Numbered from the stretch's first letter, positions 1 to 9,517 are shown. The stretch is DNA of 22,285 nucleotides from Chara braunii (GCA_003427395.1 BFEA01000022.1:4891457-4913741); one strand, 5' to 3'. A program made the numbers and translations. The notes: generated from the letters alone by a model not told the origin.

Positions 1-134
1 ATATATATATTGTCACAGAACTATTGACTAAGAGCATGAGCATGTGAAGTAGAAGAAGAAACAAGATGAGCAAAGAAAAGAAAAATGAAAGGAATATATA
101 TATATATATCTCACTCACTCTCTCTCTCTCTCTT
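1..134. repeat. AT- and CT-rich simple sequence
   Basis: The window opens with an (AT)5 run. A second (AT)n run at about 95-108 passes into TCAC and (CT)n repeats ending near 134. Purine-rich A/G sequence lies between them. No coding signal is visible. Confidence 0.8.
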
Positions 135-607
135 CGCTCGTAGCTTCCACCCTTCTTTCCCACTCACAAGTCTGAAGTAGGCGTAACCACCAAGACGAGT
201 ACGACCGCTCGTATGGTAGTTGCGCATTCAAGAATTGAAACAGCGAGGCCAATCGCTATGCGTCCATGTCTCGATGATGAGCAGTAAAGCGCCTGCACGG
301 ACAATCAGCTCAACGAGCACATTCCCCGACGCGTTTCGCCTGGTTGCGCACCAGGACTTATCAAGGGGCAACCACACTCCCACATCCACCGTAGGCTGAG
401 CACTTCGTGCCTTCTACGGCCTTAGTGAGCAATATAGCAAAATCATTTGCTGACGTAGCTATCCACCCAGAGCAAAGAGGGTTGTTGTGACCTTGCCCTC
501 TAAACATATGGTCGGTACAGCCTCCACGTCCGCACTCTGGCAGCTCGAGTACAGCAACTGGGTAGGCGGGTGTCGACTGTGCTCCGTTTCTCAATGAAGT
601 GGCATTC

Positions 608-609
<2 letters not shown>
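135..609. other. Unassigned left flank of the PLE insertion
   Basis: This stretch is of mixed composition and lies between the first simple repeat and the (CT)n tract. Open frames here are short, and the longest (361-609, minus) has no motif that I recognise. I see no RNA gene or repeat. It is the left flank of the retroelement that begins after the CT tract. Confidence 0.5.

Positions 610-692
<83 letters not shown>
610..692. repeat. (CT)n microsatellite, left edge of the PLE
   Basis: This is an uninterrupted CT dinucleotide tract of about 83 bases. It runs directly into the first base of the left pseudo-LTR. A second, longer CT tract directly follows the right pseudo-LTR (from 7373), so the two most likely represent the split or duplicated target microsatellite. 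The long Ser-Leu and Arg-Glu open frames crossing it are artefacts of the repeat. Confidence 0.95.
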
Positions 693-696
<4 letters not shown>

Positions 697-1897
697 GTCT
701 ATCCGTCATTTCAAGGGTGTCGGCTCCGTGAACACGAAAATATTGACGATCATCGACACTTTCCACAAAATGGTAACAAACACGTATGACATGAACGACT
801 TGTTCGTCGTATTGAAATTATATTGCACAGACCTTAAATTGTTGGAATACCCGTGGAAGACAACATGCTCGACAATTTTGGCCTTCATCAGGAACTGTAC
901 AGACAACACAATGCGAAATATCCTCTTAGAATTTATGGAAAAGGAAAACATAACGAATTGGTAAAATTAAATAAAAAGTAACACACACAAACAATATCGG
1001 AATGTCCGTGGAAAGGTAAAATAGTAAGCTCCCCTTTCTACCAAACGAAATACAACGGATATACAGCCGAGTACCCGTATATGAAACACAAATACGGCGA
1101 TCTGGGCCTCTCGTTAGAATATCGAAGGAATAGTACGAAAACATGTCGAAATATAAAACCTTGTCGGATTCCGGATGGAAAAACCGACTAGGAATTTCTT
1201 AAAGTTTCGAATATAAGATCATGCGGAAATAAATACCGAACAGTCAACAAGAAATTCAAAACGAAGCTCTCCAAAAAACGTACCGACCAAGAAGAGTGCA
1301 ATCGATCTTCAAACTCAGGATCTGAACTGATACAACACTTAGATATTAACGACTGCATTGCAAGCAAGGACAAAAAAGCAAAAGTCCAAATTCTAAAATA
1401 CCAAATTAAAAAATAATAAAATTCACAAACGAGGACAGATGATGAAAATGAAGGATACTTGAAAGCGTTACCAGGTTACTTCATTGGATATGAAGACGCA
1501 AAGTTTTTTCGAAAATGAAATTTTCGGCATATTGTGACCAAAAGACCATTGGGATAACCGATATCAGCAGCAACGACAAAGAGACCTCAAGGGACGTAAA
1601 GGCACAAAGTTTTTCGGAGAAAGAATGATTTCGACATATCGCGACGAGAAGAACATCTGGACGGTGGTAATTATGCAACGCGACGATGACACGATGATGA
1701 GAGGAGACTGCAGGGACTAGGGTTCAGTCGGACGGGGAAGTATTTAGACCAAAGGGTATATATATTGACGATAATGGTTTAAAGGATTACCTAAGCAGAG
1801 AGGTGGAAGGGTAATCGCGACTGTTTTGGTCGCATGCCATGTACAGGACATGTATTCTGTGAAAGTAAAGCCTCGCTCGTGTTGTCCAATATTGCAA
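693..1897 (+). repeat. Left pseudo-LTR of the PLE
   Basis: This is a direct repeat of 6171-7372. Matching starts at 'ttcggtctatccgtcattt' right after the CT tract and ends at 'ttgcaa' (1892-1897). Over the stretch I aligned by eye (about 720-965) roughly nine bases in ten agree with the right copy. An open frame of about 85 codons (to 964) is intact here but interrupted in the right copy, with no visible excess of silent changes between copies. The last 100 bases (from about 1813) read as protein (frame containing RDCFGRMPCTGHVFC) and continue past the repeat boundary into the internal region. The element's reading frame may therefore begin inside the repeat, as in other PLEs. Confidence 0.88.
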
Positions 1898-1992
1898 GTT
1901 TGTATCTCAAGGCACGGTGCTTTGAACTTGCGGGAACCACCTTTGAAGATCGACACCGACTTCAGGTTGGTATACAACTCTGGTTATATTTT
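1813..1992 (+). pseudogene. Possible N-terminal coding start of the PLE, Cys/His-containing segment
   Basis: The plus-strand frame starting at 1813 is open for about 59 codons and crosses the pseudo-LTR/internal boundary at 1897. It contains C-x5-C-x2-H-x2-C (CFGRMPCTGHVFC), a spacing that could bind metal. In the right pseudo-LTR the second Cys is Trp. After a stop near 1990 no clean frame continues until about 2300. I do not recognise the domain. The crossing of the repeat edge is the main reason to think that it belongs to the element's own reading frame. An alternative frame (1826-2074) is also open, so the frame choice is uncertain. Confidence 0.35.
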
Positions 1993-2293
1993 TTTTAATC
2001 TTCTTGTATGTCATCCTCGTACTAACAGGTGGCTTAGTGGTTGCAGTTGGAGTGAATACATGGAGTTGATTTGAATGGCTATCTGTTTGGGTATTGACAG
2101 GATCATATTTTCACGATCGGAGATTCGTCTCCCATTATCATATAATCTTCTTGTGCGTTTATATTTCGACGAAAATGTGACATGTTCTTTATTTTACCAT
2201 ATTGAATGGTGATTATCCGGACACGGGATCGTAGATGCAGATCAAGATCGACATCAGTTAGGAGGAAAAGAGCAGAATCGGACTCGCCAAGAA

Positions 2294-2575
2294 GATTCGT
2301 TCGACAGTAGTGGGAGTTGAGGCGAAACGATTTTCCACCACTTGAGAACAGAGCGTGGTTTACAGCTGACCTCAAGGAGGAGATATTTGCATTACGACGG
2401 GGAGTGGAGAAGATGAAGAAGGCCATCGAGCACCTGACAACAAAGTTAGCAGATTGTAAGAAGTACTCACAAGTAGATAAGGGGGACAAGAATGAGAACA
2501 CGGATGAGAAGAAATCAGGATCAACGGAGGAGAAGACAACGAAACCACTGACAGCAGCGGATCTCAAGATAATGA
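2294..2575 (+). pseudogene. PLE N-terminal Lys/Glu-rich coiled-coil-like segment, copy 1
   Basis: The frame open from 2317 encodes a highly charged segment: AWFTADLKEEIFALRRGVEK, then MKKAIEHLTTKLADCKKYSQ, then a Lys/Asp/Glu/Ser/Thr-rich low-complexity tail. Leu/Ile/Val spacing in the first 45 residues is typical of a short coiled coil. It probably supplies dimerisation or nucleic-acid contacts at the N-terminus of the PLE protein (inference). The same DNA is repeated directly downstream at 2578-2860. The original protein probably had one copy, because the second is out of frame. Confidence 0.5.
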
Positions 2576-2860
2576 AAGATTCGTTCGATAGCAGTGGGAG
2601 CAGAGGCAAAACGATTTTCCACCACCTGGGAACAGAGCGTGGTTTACAGTTGACCTCAAGGAGGAGATATTTGCACTACGACGGGAAGTGGAGAAGATGA
2701 AGAAGGCCATCGAGCACTTGACAACAAAGTTAGCAGATAGCAACAAGTACTCACAAGCAGATAAAGGGGGACAAGAACGAGAACACGGATGAGAAGAAAT
2801 CAGGATCAGCGGAGGGGAAGACAACGAAACCACAGACAGCAGCGGATCTCAAGATAATGA
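2294..2860 (+). repeat. 284-bp tandem duplication inside the PLE coding region
   Basis: The bases from 'gattcgttcg' (2294) to 'aagataatga' (2575) recur at 2578-2860 with an offset of 284 to 285 bases. The change in offset is caused by one extra G in the run near 2765. The copies differ at scattered positions and one deletion, so the duplication is not brand new. It shifts the downstream frame and would have inactivated the protein on its own. Confidence 0.93.
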
Positions 2861-2861
2861 T

Positions 2862-3140
2862 CGATAGGGCTTTGGAGACAGCACTACCAAGAAGATAAGG
2901 TGGAGAAACAAGTAAGGCTGGAAATGCACAGATAGGAACCGGTGGAGCAGACAAAGCTAGCGCAGCAGAAGGAAAGGTCGAGAAGATGGTGTCGAAAGTA
3001 CGAAGAGATGTCAATGAAACCAAGCTGATGAAATACGATCTTCCCGCTGTCAAAGGTGCCTTAAAGAAGATAAATGAACCATATAGAACCTACACACCGC
3101 ATGTATCATCCACAGTTAATCCAACCACTTTCAAGGTTCT
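2862..3140 (+). pseudogene. PLE N-terminal region, Ala/Gly/Lys-rich linker
   Basis: After the tandem repeat a plus-strand reading gives IDRALETALPRR, one stop, then a Gly/Ala/Lys-rich stretch, then KVEKMVSKVRRDVNETKLMK and KGALKKINEPYRTYTPHV. This is a basic, mostly helical-looking segment. It changes frame around 3130 into the segment that carries the SAP-like motif. I do not recognise a domain; it is placed here by continuity and composition. Confidence 0.4.
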
Positions 3141-3595
3141 ATGATGACTGGTGCACCAGCAACAGTGCATGTCGGCAGGAGTGCACCAAGTCGACCACTG
3201 GTACCACATCCGAAGCGCGGGAGGACGAAGATCAGATAACCGAGCAGAGCAGCAAAGGTGAAGAGGAACATCAGCTTTGGATTCGAACCATTGACAGATA
3301 CGCAACTTTTGAGGCTTCACTACACTGATCTACAAAAGTTGTGCAAAACTCACACATCAAGTACAAAGACAGACCGCATGCCATGGCTGCCCTATTCAAA
3401 GTGTCGGGACTCGTAACATACGAAGGGAGGGACTTCATTCATGATTCCGACTTCGAAACACGGATCTACCCGGAGGACATCAAACAAGATGCCTCAAGCT
3501 ATGAAGACAGCGAAGAAGAAGACTCAGACTCCAGCGGCAAGGGTGACGACTTATCACCTACATCATCCAGTGGCCATGACATCTCGGGAAGGTAG
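3126..3595 (+). pseudogene. PLE segment with SAP-like motif followed by an acidic tail
   Basis: One frame (3126-3345) reads through a proline/basic stretch (PHPKRGRTKIR, one stop) to LTDTQLLRLHYTDLQKLCKT. A frameshift near 3345 leads into IKYKDRPHAMAALFKVSGL, then YEGRDFIHDSDFE and an acidic serine-rich tail (EDSEEEDSDSSGKGDD). Joined across the shift, the pattern 'helix, TDLQKLCK, xIKYKDRPHAMAALF' resembles the two-helix SAP/HeH DNA-binding fold. In that fold a leucine-rich first helix and a Gly/Lys turn precede a second helix. It would help tether the element's protein to DNA or chromatin (inference). The protein is broken by at least one stop and one shift. The acidic tail ends at the stop at 3593-3595. 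Confidence 0.5.
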
Positions 3596-3626
3596 AACGG
3601 CCAGAGCCAACGTGGGGTCTCACGAA

Positions 3627-3811
3627 TGAGCAGAAATGGATGCATACACATCGTATAGCATCAAGTGTAGAATTACTTGTAAATACAGGGCAAATGAAAA
3701 CTGCTTCGATAGTAATAGACTATATAGATTGCTTTTTATATCATTAGGAATTGAGGGCAGTATTACATGGGCAAGATCATTTGTGGATTTATGGACGGCT
3801 CATTATGCATG
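3627..3811 (+). pseudogene. PLE segment of unknown role just upstream of the endonuclease
   Basis: A plus-strand frame is open for about 60 codons and includes FISLGIEGSITWARSFVDLW. It lies between the acidic tail and the GIY-YIG domain and needs a frame change at each end. Its hydrophobic/aromatic pattern looks like a folded piece rather than linker. I cannot name it; it is included because it fills the gap in an otherwise continuous degraded protein. Confidence 0.35.
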
Positions 3812-3820
3812 AGTAGACAT

Positions 3821-4105
3821 TGCTAAACACGAATCATTGTGTATATGTACTCCCTTCACCATGGTGTAGTCACTTTTACATACGGAAGACGGGGCGGCGG
3901 CCGGATAGTAGGTGGTGTGGCTCGAAAGATTGGGAAGGGTGTACAACGCAAGTTATTCAGCTGGCTACGGAAATTTGGTTGGCATAAGTACGTACTCATA
4001 CCAATATGGACGGGGGTGAAGTTTGAAGAAGTCTCGATGGAAGAGGCTCTCATTAGCAGACTAAATCCATACTTGAACACACGTGGAAAGAAAAGGAAGC
4101 AATGA
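3821..4105 (+). pseudogene. GIY-YIG endonuclease domain of the PLE
   Basis: The domain nicks target DNA to prime reverse transcription. It reads IIVYMYSLHHGVVTFTYGRR, where VYM and TYG stand in for the GIY and YIG strands about 11 residues apart, with Arg following. Next come a basic helix ending LFSWLRKFGWHKYVLIPIW and, near the end, EEALISRLNPYLNT. The conserved catalytic-type Glu and final Asn of the family are both present. There is no Cys pair or CCHH cluster of the kind seen in canonical PLE endonucleases. It lies about 0.9 kb upstream of the RT core, so the domain order is endonuclease then RT, the reverse of Penelope itself. A stop occurs just upstream (near 3824), and the frame ends at 4105 after a basic tail (GKKRKQ). 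Confidence 0.75.
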
Positions 4106-4179
4106 AAGAATAGAAAGCAAAGAAGAGGAAAAAAATCCGGGAGAAGTACAATTAATCAAAATATGCCTATAATCATATA

Positions 4180-4653
4180 ATGTTTAAATCTACGAGATCC
4201 ACACATGCAATGAAGCTGATCCAGATTCTGCAATCGAAAGCAACAATACAAAATACTGAAGGCAAATTATGGTACGAGAAATGGAAGGTGATCAAACGAA
4301 CATTCGGGTCTACCATAATTGAAGTAGAGGGAGTACAATATATGCTCAAGGAATGCAAAAGTTTACTGGAAGCTGGTTGTAGATTTTGTGTTATCAAGTT
4401 AGTATACACACGACCATCGTCAAATAAACATAGGAACACATTGATTAATTGTCTAAGAGCCCCATGGAGAAGGAATAAATTATATAAGTTGTCATTGGAT
4501 GATTTACTTTTCCTACTGTCAAAAGTCGGTTCGATCACAGGCAAGAAACAACGTGGAACTATAAAGGGTGTATTTGCTAGGATATCGAAAAGAAAGTTTG
4601 CATTCAATATCAAACGAAGATTGATATTCAAAATTTCGTATCACGCAAATTAA
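4180..4653 (+). pseudogene. PLE linker between endonuclease and RT
   Basis: An open frame of 157 codons follows the GIY-YIG domain. It is basic and rich in Lys/Arg/Leu, with landmarks LWYEKWKVIKRTFGSTIIEV, CRFCVIKLVYTRPSSNKHRN and LSLDDLLFLLSKVGSITGKK. It changes frame at about 4625 and continues as IKQIWNTTSDAIIGS to KSCMIKNR (stop at 4799). It has no domain I can name. Its length and place match the connector that precedes the CxC motif in permuted PLEs (inference). Confidence 0.55.
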
Positions 4654-4800
4654 CATAAAGCAAATTTGGAACACAACATCGGATGCTATAATTGGAAGCA
4701 TAGAGAATCCCAACCTAGCGAGAGATTTGATATCATGCATGCGAGTAATGTTTAAAAAAACAAAAACATTGCTGAAATCTTGCATGATCAAAAACAGGTA

Positions 4801-4945
4801 ATGGAGACACTGTCTGCATGTGAATGCGCAACGAATTGGTTTCCAAAGATAAAATCACATCTTTCGTGTCGATTAAGTCACATTGAACAAAATGAACTTA
4901 TGTGGAATGCAAAGAATGTACCGTATATAAATGCAAGAACATAGA
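4801..4945 (+). pseudogene. CxC-motif segment leading into the PLE RT
   Basis: The frame from 4801 reads METLSACECATNWFPKIKSH followed by LSHIEQNELMWNAKNVPYIN. The Cys-Glu-Cys triplet occupies 4819-4827. A short CxC domain joining an N-terminal GIY-YIG to the RT is described as diagnostic of the Naiad/Chlamys clade. The following LMWNAKNVPY resembles the start of a PLE RT. The frame shifts around 4930-4945 into the RT fingers. Confidence 0.62.
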
Positions 4946-6066
4946 AAACAGATGGTGCATAGAGCCATAGTACAGACCATATCCAACATACCATCAAAAA
5001 TGAGAGTTTCGCAAGGAATGTATGTGGATTTATTCGACTGTGTGATCTCAAACATCAATGATAAATACCGCCTGGATATCTCCGTAGTGTGGTAGGTGAA
5101 GAACAAATTGAAGGGATATATATTATCACCGTTGGATAGAAATCCCGATGAAACATATATTGAATGCCCAAAGACCAGGTTTGAAAAAACCAGATCTGTC
5201 TTCGTAGAGTCTGCACACTACGGGCAACAGACAGAATGTGAGATTCTCCAACAAGCAAAGCATACATATCATGCATGCTGACTTAGGAAAGTGGCTAAGT
5301 GTGATGATAATGGATCATATGGAAATACGTACGTAATACCAAAGAACAAAGATGTATCCAGAAGACGCCTAATTGTACCAACATACAATGAACCTTCACG
5401 CCAAGCATAAAAAATCATGTTAAGAGCCTTAAATTTCCTATGTAGTACGTGGCAATTAGGGTTTGCCCTGCAAGGTACAAATCAACTGGTTCCAAGACTA
5501 AAACAGTTCAACAAAACGACAACACAGACATGTGGACAAGATGCCACTTTACTATGCCTGACATATGACGTAAAGGACACGTTCTCCAACTTAGATCATA
5601 CACATGTCCTGAACGCCATACAATGTATGCTAAGTATAGCGAAAGACAAAAGGAATACCCATCTATGCTATAAAATAAGAGGAAAATATATAAATTTCGA
5701 AAACGCAAATGAAAAACAGTGAAAATTAAGATATTATGTGACCTACTATATTTTAATATTCAGCATGCATACTTCAAAGCACAAGGTATATTGTTACGAC
5801 AAATCAAAGAAGTGCCCATGGGAAAAGGATCTAGTCCGCCGATCGCAAACATGGTTTGCGCATATGACGAATACAAATGACATTTTGAAATCGATATAGA
5901 CCAAAAACTCGTACATGGTATGAGATTTGTCGATGATGTAATGATCGTAGCCATTGCGAATCAAAACAACATTGAAATTGAAACAGCATGCCTGAATTCA
6001 TTCATAAAGTGTTATCACTCATCGCTAAAATTAGAATCCACATCAAATACGCAAAGTACAGAATGA
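4931..6066 (+). pseudogene. Reverse transcriptase of the Penelope-like element, broken
   Basis: The enzyme copies element RNA at a nicked target. Frame 2 runs 4931-5722 with stops at 5093 (TAG), 5279 (TGA), 5408 (TAA) and 5720 (TGA). It shifts to frame 1 (5719-6066) with one stop at 5878 (TGA). Motifs in order: YILSPLDRNPDETYIEC (fingers, from 5117), YVIPKNKDVSRRRLIV (RT2, from 5330), CLTYDVKDTFSNLDHTHVL (palm A, first Asp at 5567), VPMGKGSSPPIANM (motif B, from 5812) and MRFVDDVMIV (motif C, Asp pair at 5932-5937). The spacing between motifs A and B is long and may include an insertion in the fingers. The thumb is weak, and the reading decays before the right pseudo-LTR. Confidence 0.8.
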
Positions 6067-6170
6067 AATTATTTTGAATCACGAAGATGGATCACGAACT
6101 CCTCCTTAAATGTACGCATAAACTCTAGAATGAAGCTACACTCCGGAAGGGGTTGTTAAGCCTCTCTCTA

Positions 6171-7370
6171 TTCGATCTATCTGTCATTTGAGGAGTGTCG
6201 GCTCCGTGAACACGAAATTATTGACGATCATCGACACTTTCCACAAAATGGTAACAAACACGTATGACATGAACGACTTGTTCGCCGTATTGAAATTATA
6301 TTGCACAAAGCTTAAATTGTTGGAATAACTATGGAAGACAACACGCTCGACAATTTTGGCCTTCATCAAGAATTGTACAGACAACACTGTGCGGAATATC
6401 TTCTTATAATTTATGGAAAAGGAAGACATAACAAATTGGTAAAATAAACTAAAAAGCAACATACAAAAACAATGTCGGAATGTCCGTGGAAAGGTAAAAC
6501 AGTAAGTTCCCCTTTCTACCAAACAAAATACAACGGAAATACAGCCGAGTACCCGTATATGAAACACAAATACGACTACTTGGACCTCTCGTCAGAATAT
6601 CGAAGGAACTATATGAAAACATATCGAAATATAGAACCTTGTTGAATTTCGCATGGAAAGACCGACTAGGAATTTCTAAAGTTTCGAATATAAGATCATA
6701 CAAAAATAAATACCAAACAGTCAAAAAGAAATTCAAAACGAAGCTCTCCAAAAAACGTACCGACCAAGAAGAGTGCAATCGAACTTCGAACTCACGATCT
6801 GAACCGATACAACACTTAGATATTAGCGAAAGCATTGCAAGCAAGGACAAAAAGCAAAAGTCCAAATTCTAAAATCCAAATTAAAAAATAATAAAATTCA
6901 CAAACGAGGACAGATGATGAAAATGAAGGATACCTGAAAGCGTTACCAGGTTACTTCATTGGATATGAAGACGCAAAGCTTTTTCGAAAATGAATTTTAC
7001 GGCATATCGCGACCAAAAGAGTATTGGGATAACCGGTATCAGCAGCAACGACGAAGAGACTTCAAGAAAAGTAAAGACAAAGTTTTTCGGAGAAAGAATG
7101 ATTTCGACATATCGCGATTAGAAGAACATATGGACGGTGGTAATTCAACAACCCGACAATGACACGATTTTGAGAGGAGACTACAAGGACTAGGGTTCAA
7201 CCGGACGGGGAAGTATTTGGACCAAAGGGTATATACATTGATGATAATCGCAAAAAAAGGATTACCTGAGTAGAGAGGTAGAAGGGTAATCGCGACTGTT
7301 TTGGCCGCATGCCATGGACAGGACACGTATTCTGTGAAAGTAAAGCCTCGCACGTGCTGTCCAATCTTGC

Positions 7371-7372
<2 letters not shown>
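6171..7372 (+). repeat. Right pseudo-LTR of the PLE
   Basis: This copy matches 693-1897 from end to end and stops at 'ttgcaa' exactly where the downstream (CT)n begins. A short CTCTCT (6162-6169) precedes it, echoing the CT tract before the left copy. The open frame that spans 599-964 in the left copy is broken here by two stops. Small indels also separate the copies. Confidence 0.88.
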
Positions 7373-7439
<67 letters not shown>

Positions 7440-7440
7440 N

Positions 7441-7531
<91 letters not shown>
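7373..7531. repeat. (CT)n then (TG)n compound microsatellite, right edge of the PLE
   Basis: About 65 CT units (with a single unresolved N at 7440) pass at 7502 into about 15 TG units. The tract begins at the exact end of the right pseudo-LTR. The N suggests that the tract length is uncertain in the assembly. Open frames of Leu-Ser and Arg-Glu repeats here are artefacts. Confidence 0.95.
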
Positions 7532-7534
<3 letters not shown>

Positions 7535-9517
7535 TATTTACCCAAGTTACCAGCTCCATACCAATACTCCATGTGTAAGACCACGGGACGCTGAATGCAT
7601 GCGGACAAGGCGTTCACACGGTTCCCACAGGTCAGGGCAATGATAGTGTCATTGATGCAGACACACGTAAAAATACTTTGCTGGTTGAGATCCGTTTTAA
7701 TGGCAAGACAGCAAGAGTTCATGGAACCCTACTTTCAAATTGTTTAAGCACTGAAGATCCACGTCACATCGATGCCTAGATGTACTATGTTTCAATGTTC
7801 CCGTTTGTTAACACAAAACTCTTTCATACGACACTCAAGCAGCGAAGGATTGCATCCACAAGCTACAAGTATTACGTTCAAGATTTCCTTCTGACAGTAC
7901 CCTGCTGCTAAGTGGAGAGAAAACACAAAAGCACACTTCCAGATTCCTCTATCTGTTCGAAACGAAAACATAGAAATATAAATTCAGGAAGATGGATTCA
8001 ACAGCTCCACGATCATCACTATGGTGAGCGCATTGCTTCCCTAGTTACCGCCGTCCTCCCTCCATCCTACTCATACTCCACCCTAGTACGAGTACAACCC
8101 CTTCCCTTTCTTCCTTCACCTCCAATGTGTCCATCGAAAGAGAAATGTGAAAAATACGGTAAAGAAATCCCACTTGATGACTTTTATGGCTATATTCCTC
8201 CCTCACTACCTAGCTCCCCATCCCTTAACATCCAACCATACACTCCCCACCCCTTCCTCAACTCCGATGTATGTCGCACAATCATCCAGAGACCTGTACG
8301 CCGCTCATCTCATGACAGAAGTACGCATCCCATTCGTCCCACTATCCCTGCCAAGACCTCCTCTCACCCCCATCCTCTCGATGTTCTGCACAATCAACCC
8401 AGCGTTCCATGTCCATCTTAATCCCATCCTCCTTCTCATCATATCCCCAACTCTCTTCCGCGACGATTCTTCAACCAAAAACTCGTGCTGCTCAAGGTTG
8501 CAATCACATCCTCCTTCGATCCACCTGTCGAGTGACCGTGGAATCACTTCAGATGTACCCCTTTTCCGAAACGTTGAAAGTGCTTCTACGTCACCATTCA
8601 TCAACCATCAACACAAAATACAAAAAACACGATACAAAATATACAATACACAGGTAAATTATTGGTGAGGATCTAATCGTAGAGGAAAACGTTACCCTAA
8701 ACAACAAGTACAATAGTGTGTGTGTAATCGCGACACCACCTCCATCAAGCTTCATTCCATAGAACCACACAATGGGTCAGGCAATGAAGAAGGAGAGCGA
8801 GATGCAGCGACTAGGGATTAGTGGCAAGTCCTTAAAGCTAGCTTTTCGCTGGCTGCCACTGAGACAGCTCATAAAAGGGAGAGGCTCAACAGCACACCCA
8901 TCCATAATCGCACCTGTGGTTAGTGTTACACACACCCCGTGCTTACACAAGGTAGCAACAAACCTATCATTCTCTTGATCCTTACGCATGATCGTACCAC
9001 ACTTACCGTGCACTGCTGTCCATGCTGCAACAGGCCTTCCCCATCCAACATTTCATCCATTGACGGGACACACTCCCCCATGGCCGACATCTTCGAACCA
9101 GCCACGCTCACGCTGCCGAACCTCGCTGGCAACTGAAAGAAGCAGTTTACGGTGGTTGTTACTTTCGTTTCGCGCCGCCGCACCCCGCTCCTTTAGAGCG
9201 AAGAGGACGAAATCTTAGGACGAATCCGGATAAACAGTCTAGTTACTACGCTCTTCACCTGTTCACAGTCCCAGGCCGGTCATATTCCAGCTCATACCAT
9301 TTTCCCCTTTTTTTCCTTTTTTTTGGGAAAACATTTTTCACAGCGGTCCCGATCTCCACCCTCTCAAATAACTCAGGCCTTGATTTTTCCAAGGAGGGTC
9401 TGACTCCTTCCACCAGTGACCACCACTGTAATTTTCAGGTAGAAATCATTACCAGGCCTTCATCAAGGGGTTCTACTGTGAGTGGGGAAGCAGAAAACGT
9501 AGGTATGTGTGTGTGTC
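7532..9517. other. Unassigned region, partly pyrimidine-rich
   Basis: I find no recognisable gene in this region. Between about 8040 and 8460 the plus strand is C/T-rich, which produces long but low-complexity Pro/Ser open frames (for example 7912-8421, 169 codons) without domain motifs. A minus-strand frame at 8926-9183 (85 codons) is also unrecognised. A mixed poly-T run lies at about 9307-9325. No repeat structure beyond this was found by eye. Confidence 0.5.

Larger units (their letters stand above)
610..7502 (+). mobile_element. Penelope-like retroelement with N-terminal GIY-YIG (Chlamys/Naiad-like), decayed, in a CT microsatellite
   Basis: The element has the layout pseudo-LTR (693-1897), internal coding region (about 1900-6066), pseudo-LTR (6171-7372), flanked outside by CT tracts. 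The internal region encodes, on the plus strand and in broken frames, a coiled-coil-like segment, a SAP-like motif, a GIY-YIG endonuclease, a CxC-motif linker and an RT with a FVDD active site. The published permuted PLE clade (Naiad and Chlamys) is defined by an N-terminal endonuclease, a CxC linker, pseudo-LTRs and microsatellite insertion; all four are seen here. Chlamys lacks the CCHH zinc-ligand motif of other PLE endonucleases, and I see none here. The assignment within the clade is inference. At least six frame changes and several stops show that this copy is dead. Confidence 0.82.

Noticed and set aside
599-766. Open frames of repeated Leu-Ser or Arg-Glu across the CT tract, also at 7197-7594
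   Set aside because: They are produced by the dinucleotide repeat, which is open in several frames. The downstream part of 599-964 is treated as pseudo-LTR sequence instead.
693-1897. Hammerhead ribozyme in the pseudo-LTR
   Set aside because: I looked for a CTGATGA core with a GAAA partner and found none in either repeat. A CTGATGAAA phrase at about 3024 is internal coding sequence without a partner. The permuted clade is reported to lack canonical hammerheads.
5279-5880. In-frame TGA codons in the PLE RT as selenocysteine codons
   Set aside because: Some Naiads are reported to use selenocysteine. Here TAG and TAA stops and frameshifts occur in the same frame and no selenocysteine insertion element was found, so decay is the simpler reading.
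7912-8668. Protein-coding gene on the plus strand (169 and 173 codon frames)
   Set aside because: Two overlapping frames are both open because the region is C/T-rich. The proteins are Pro/Ser-rich without motifs.
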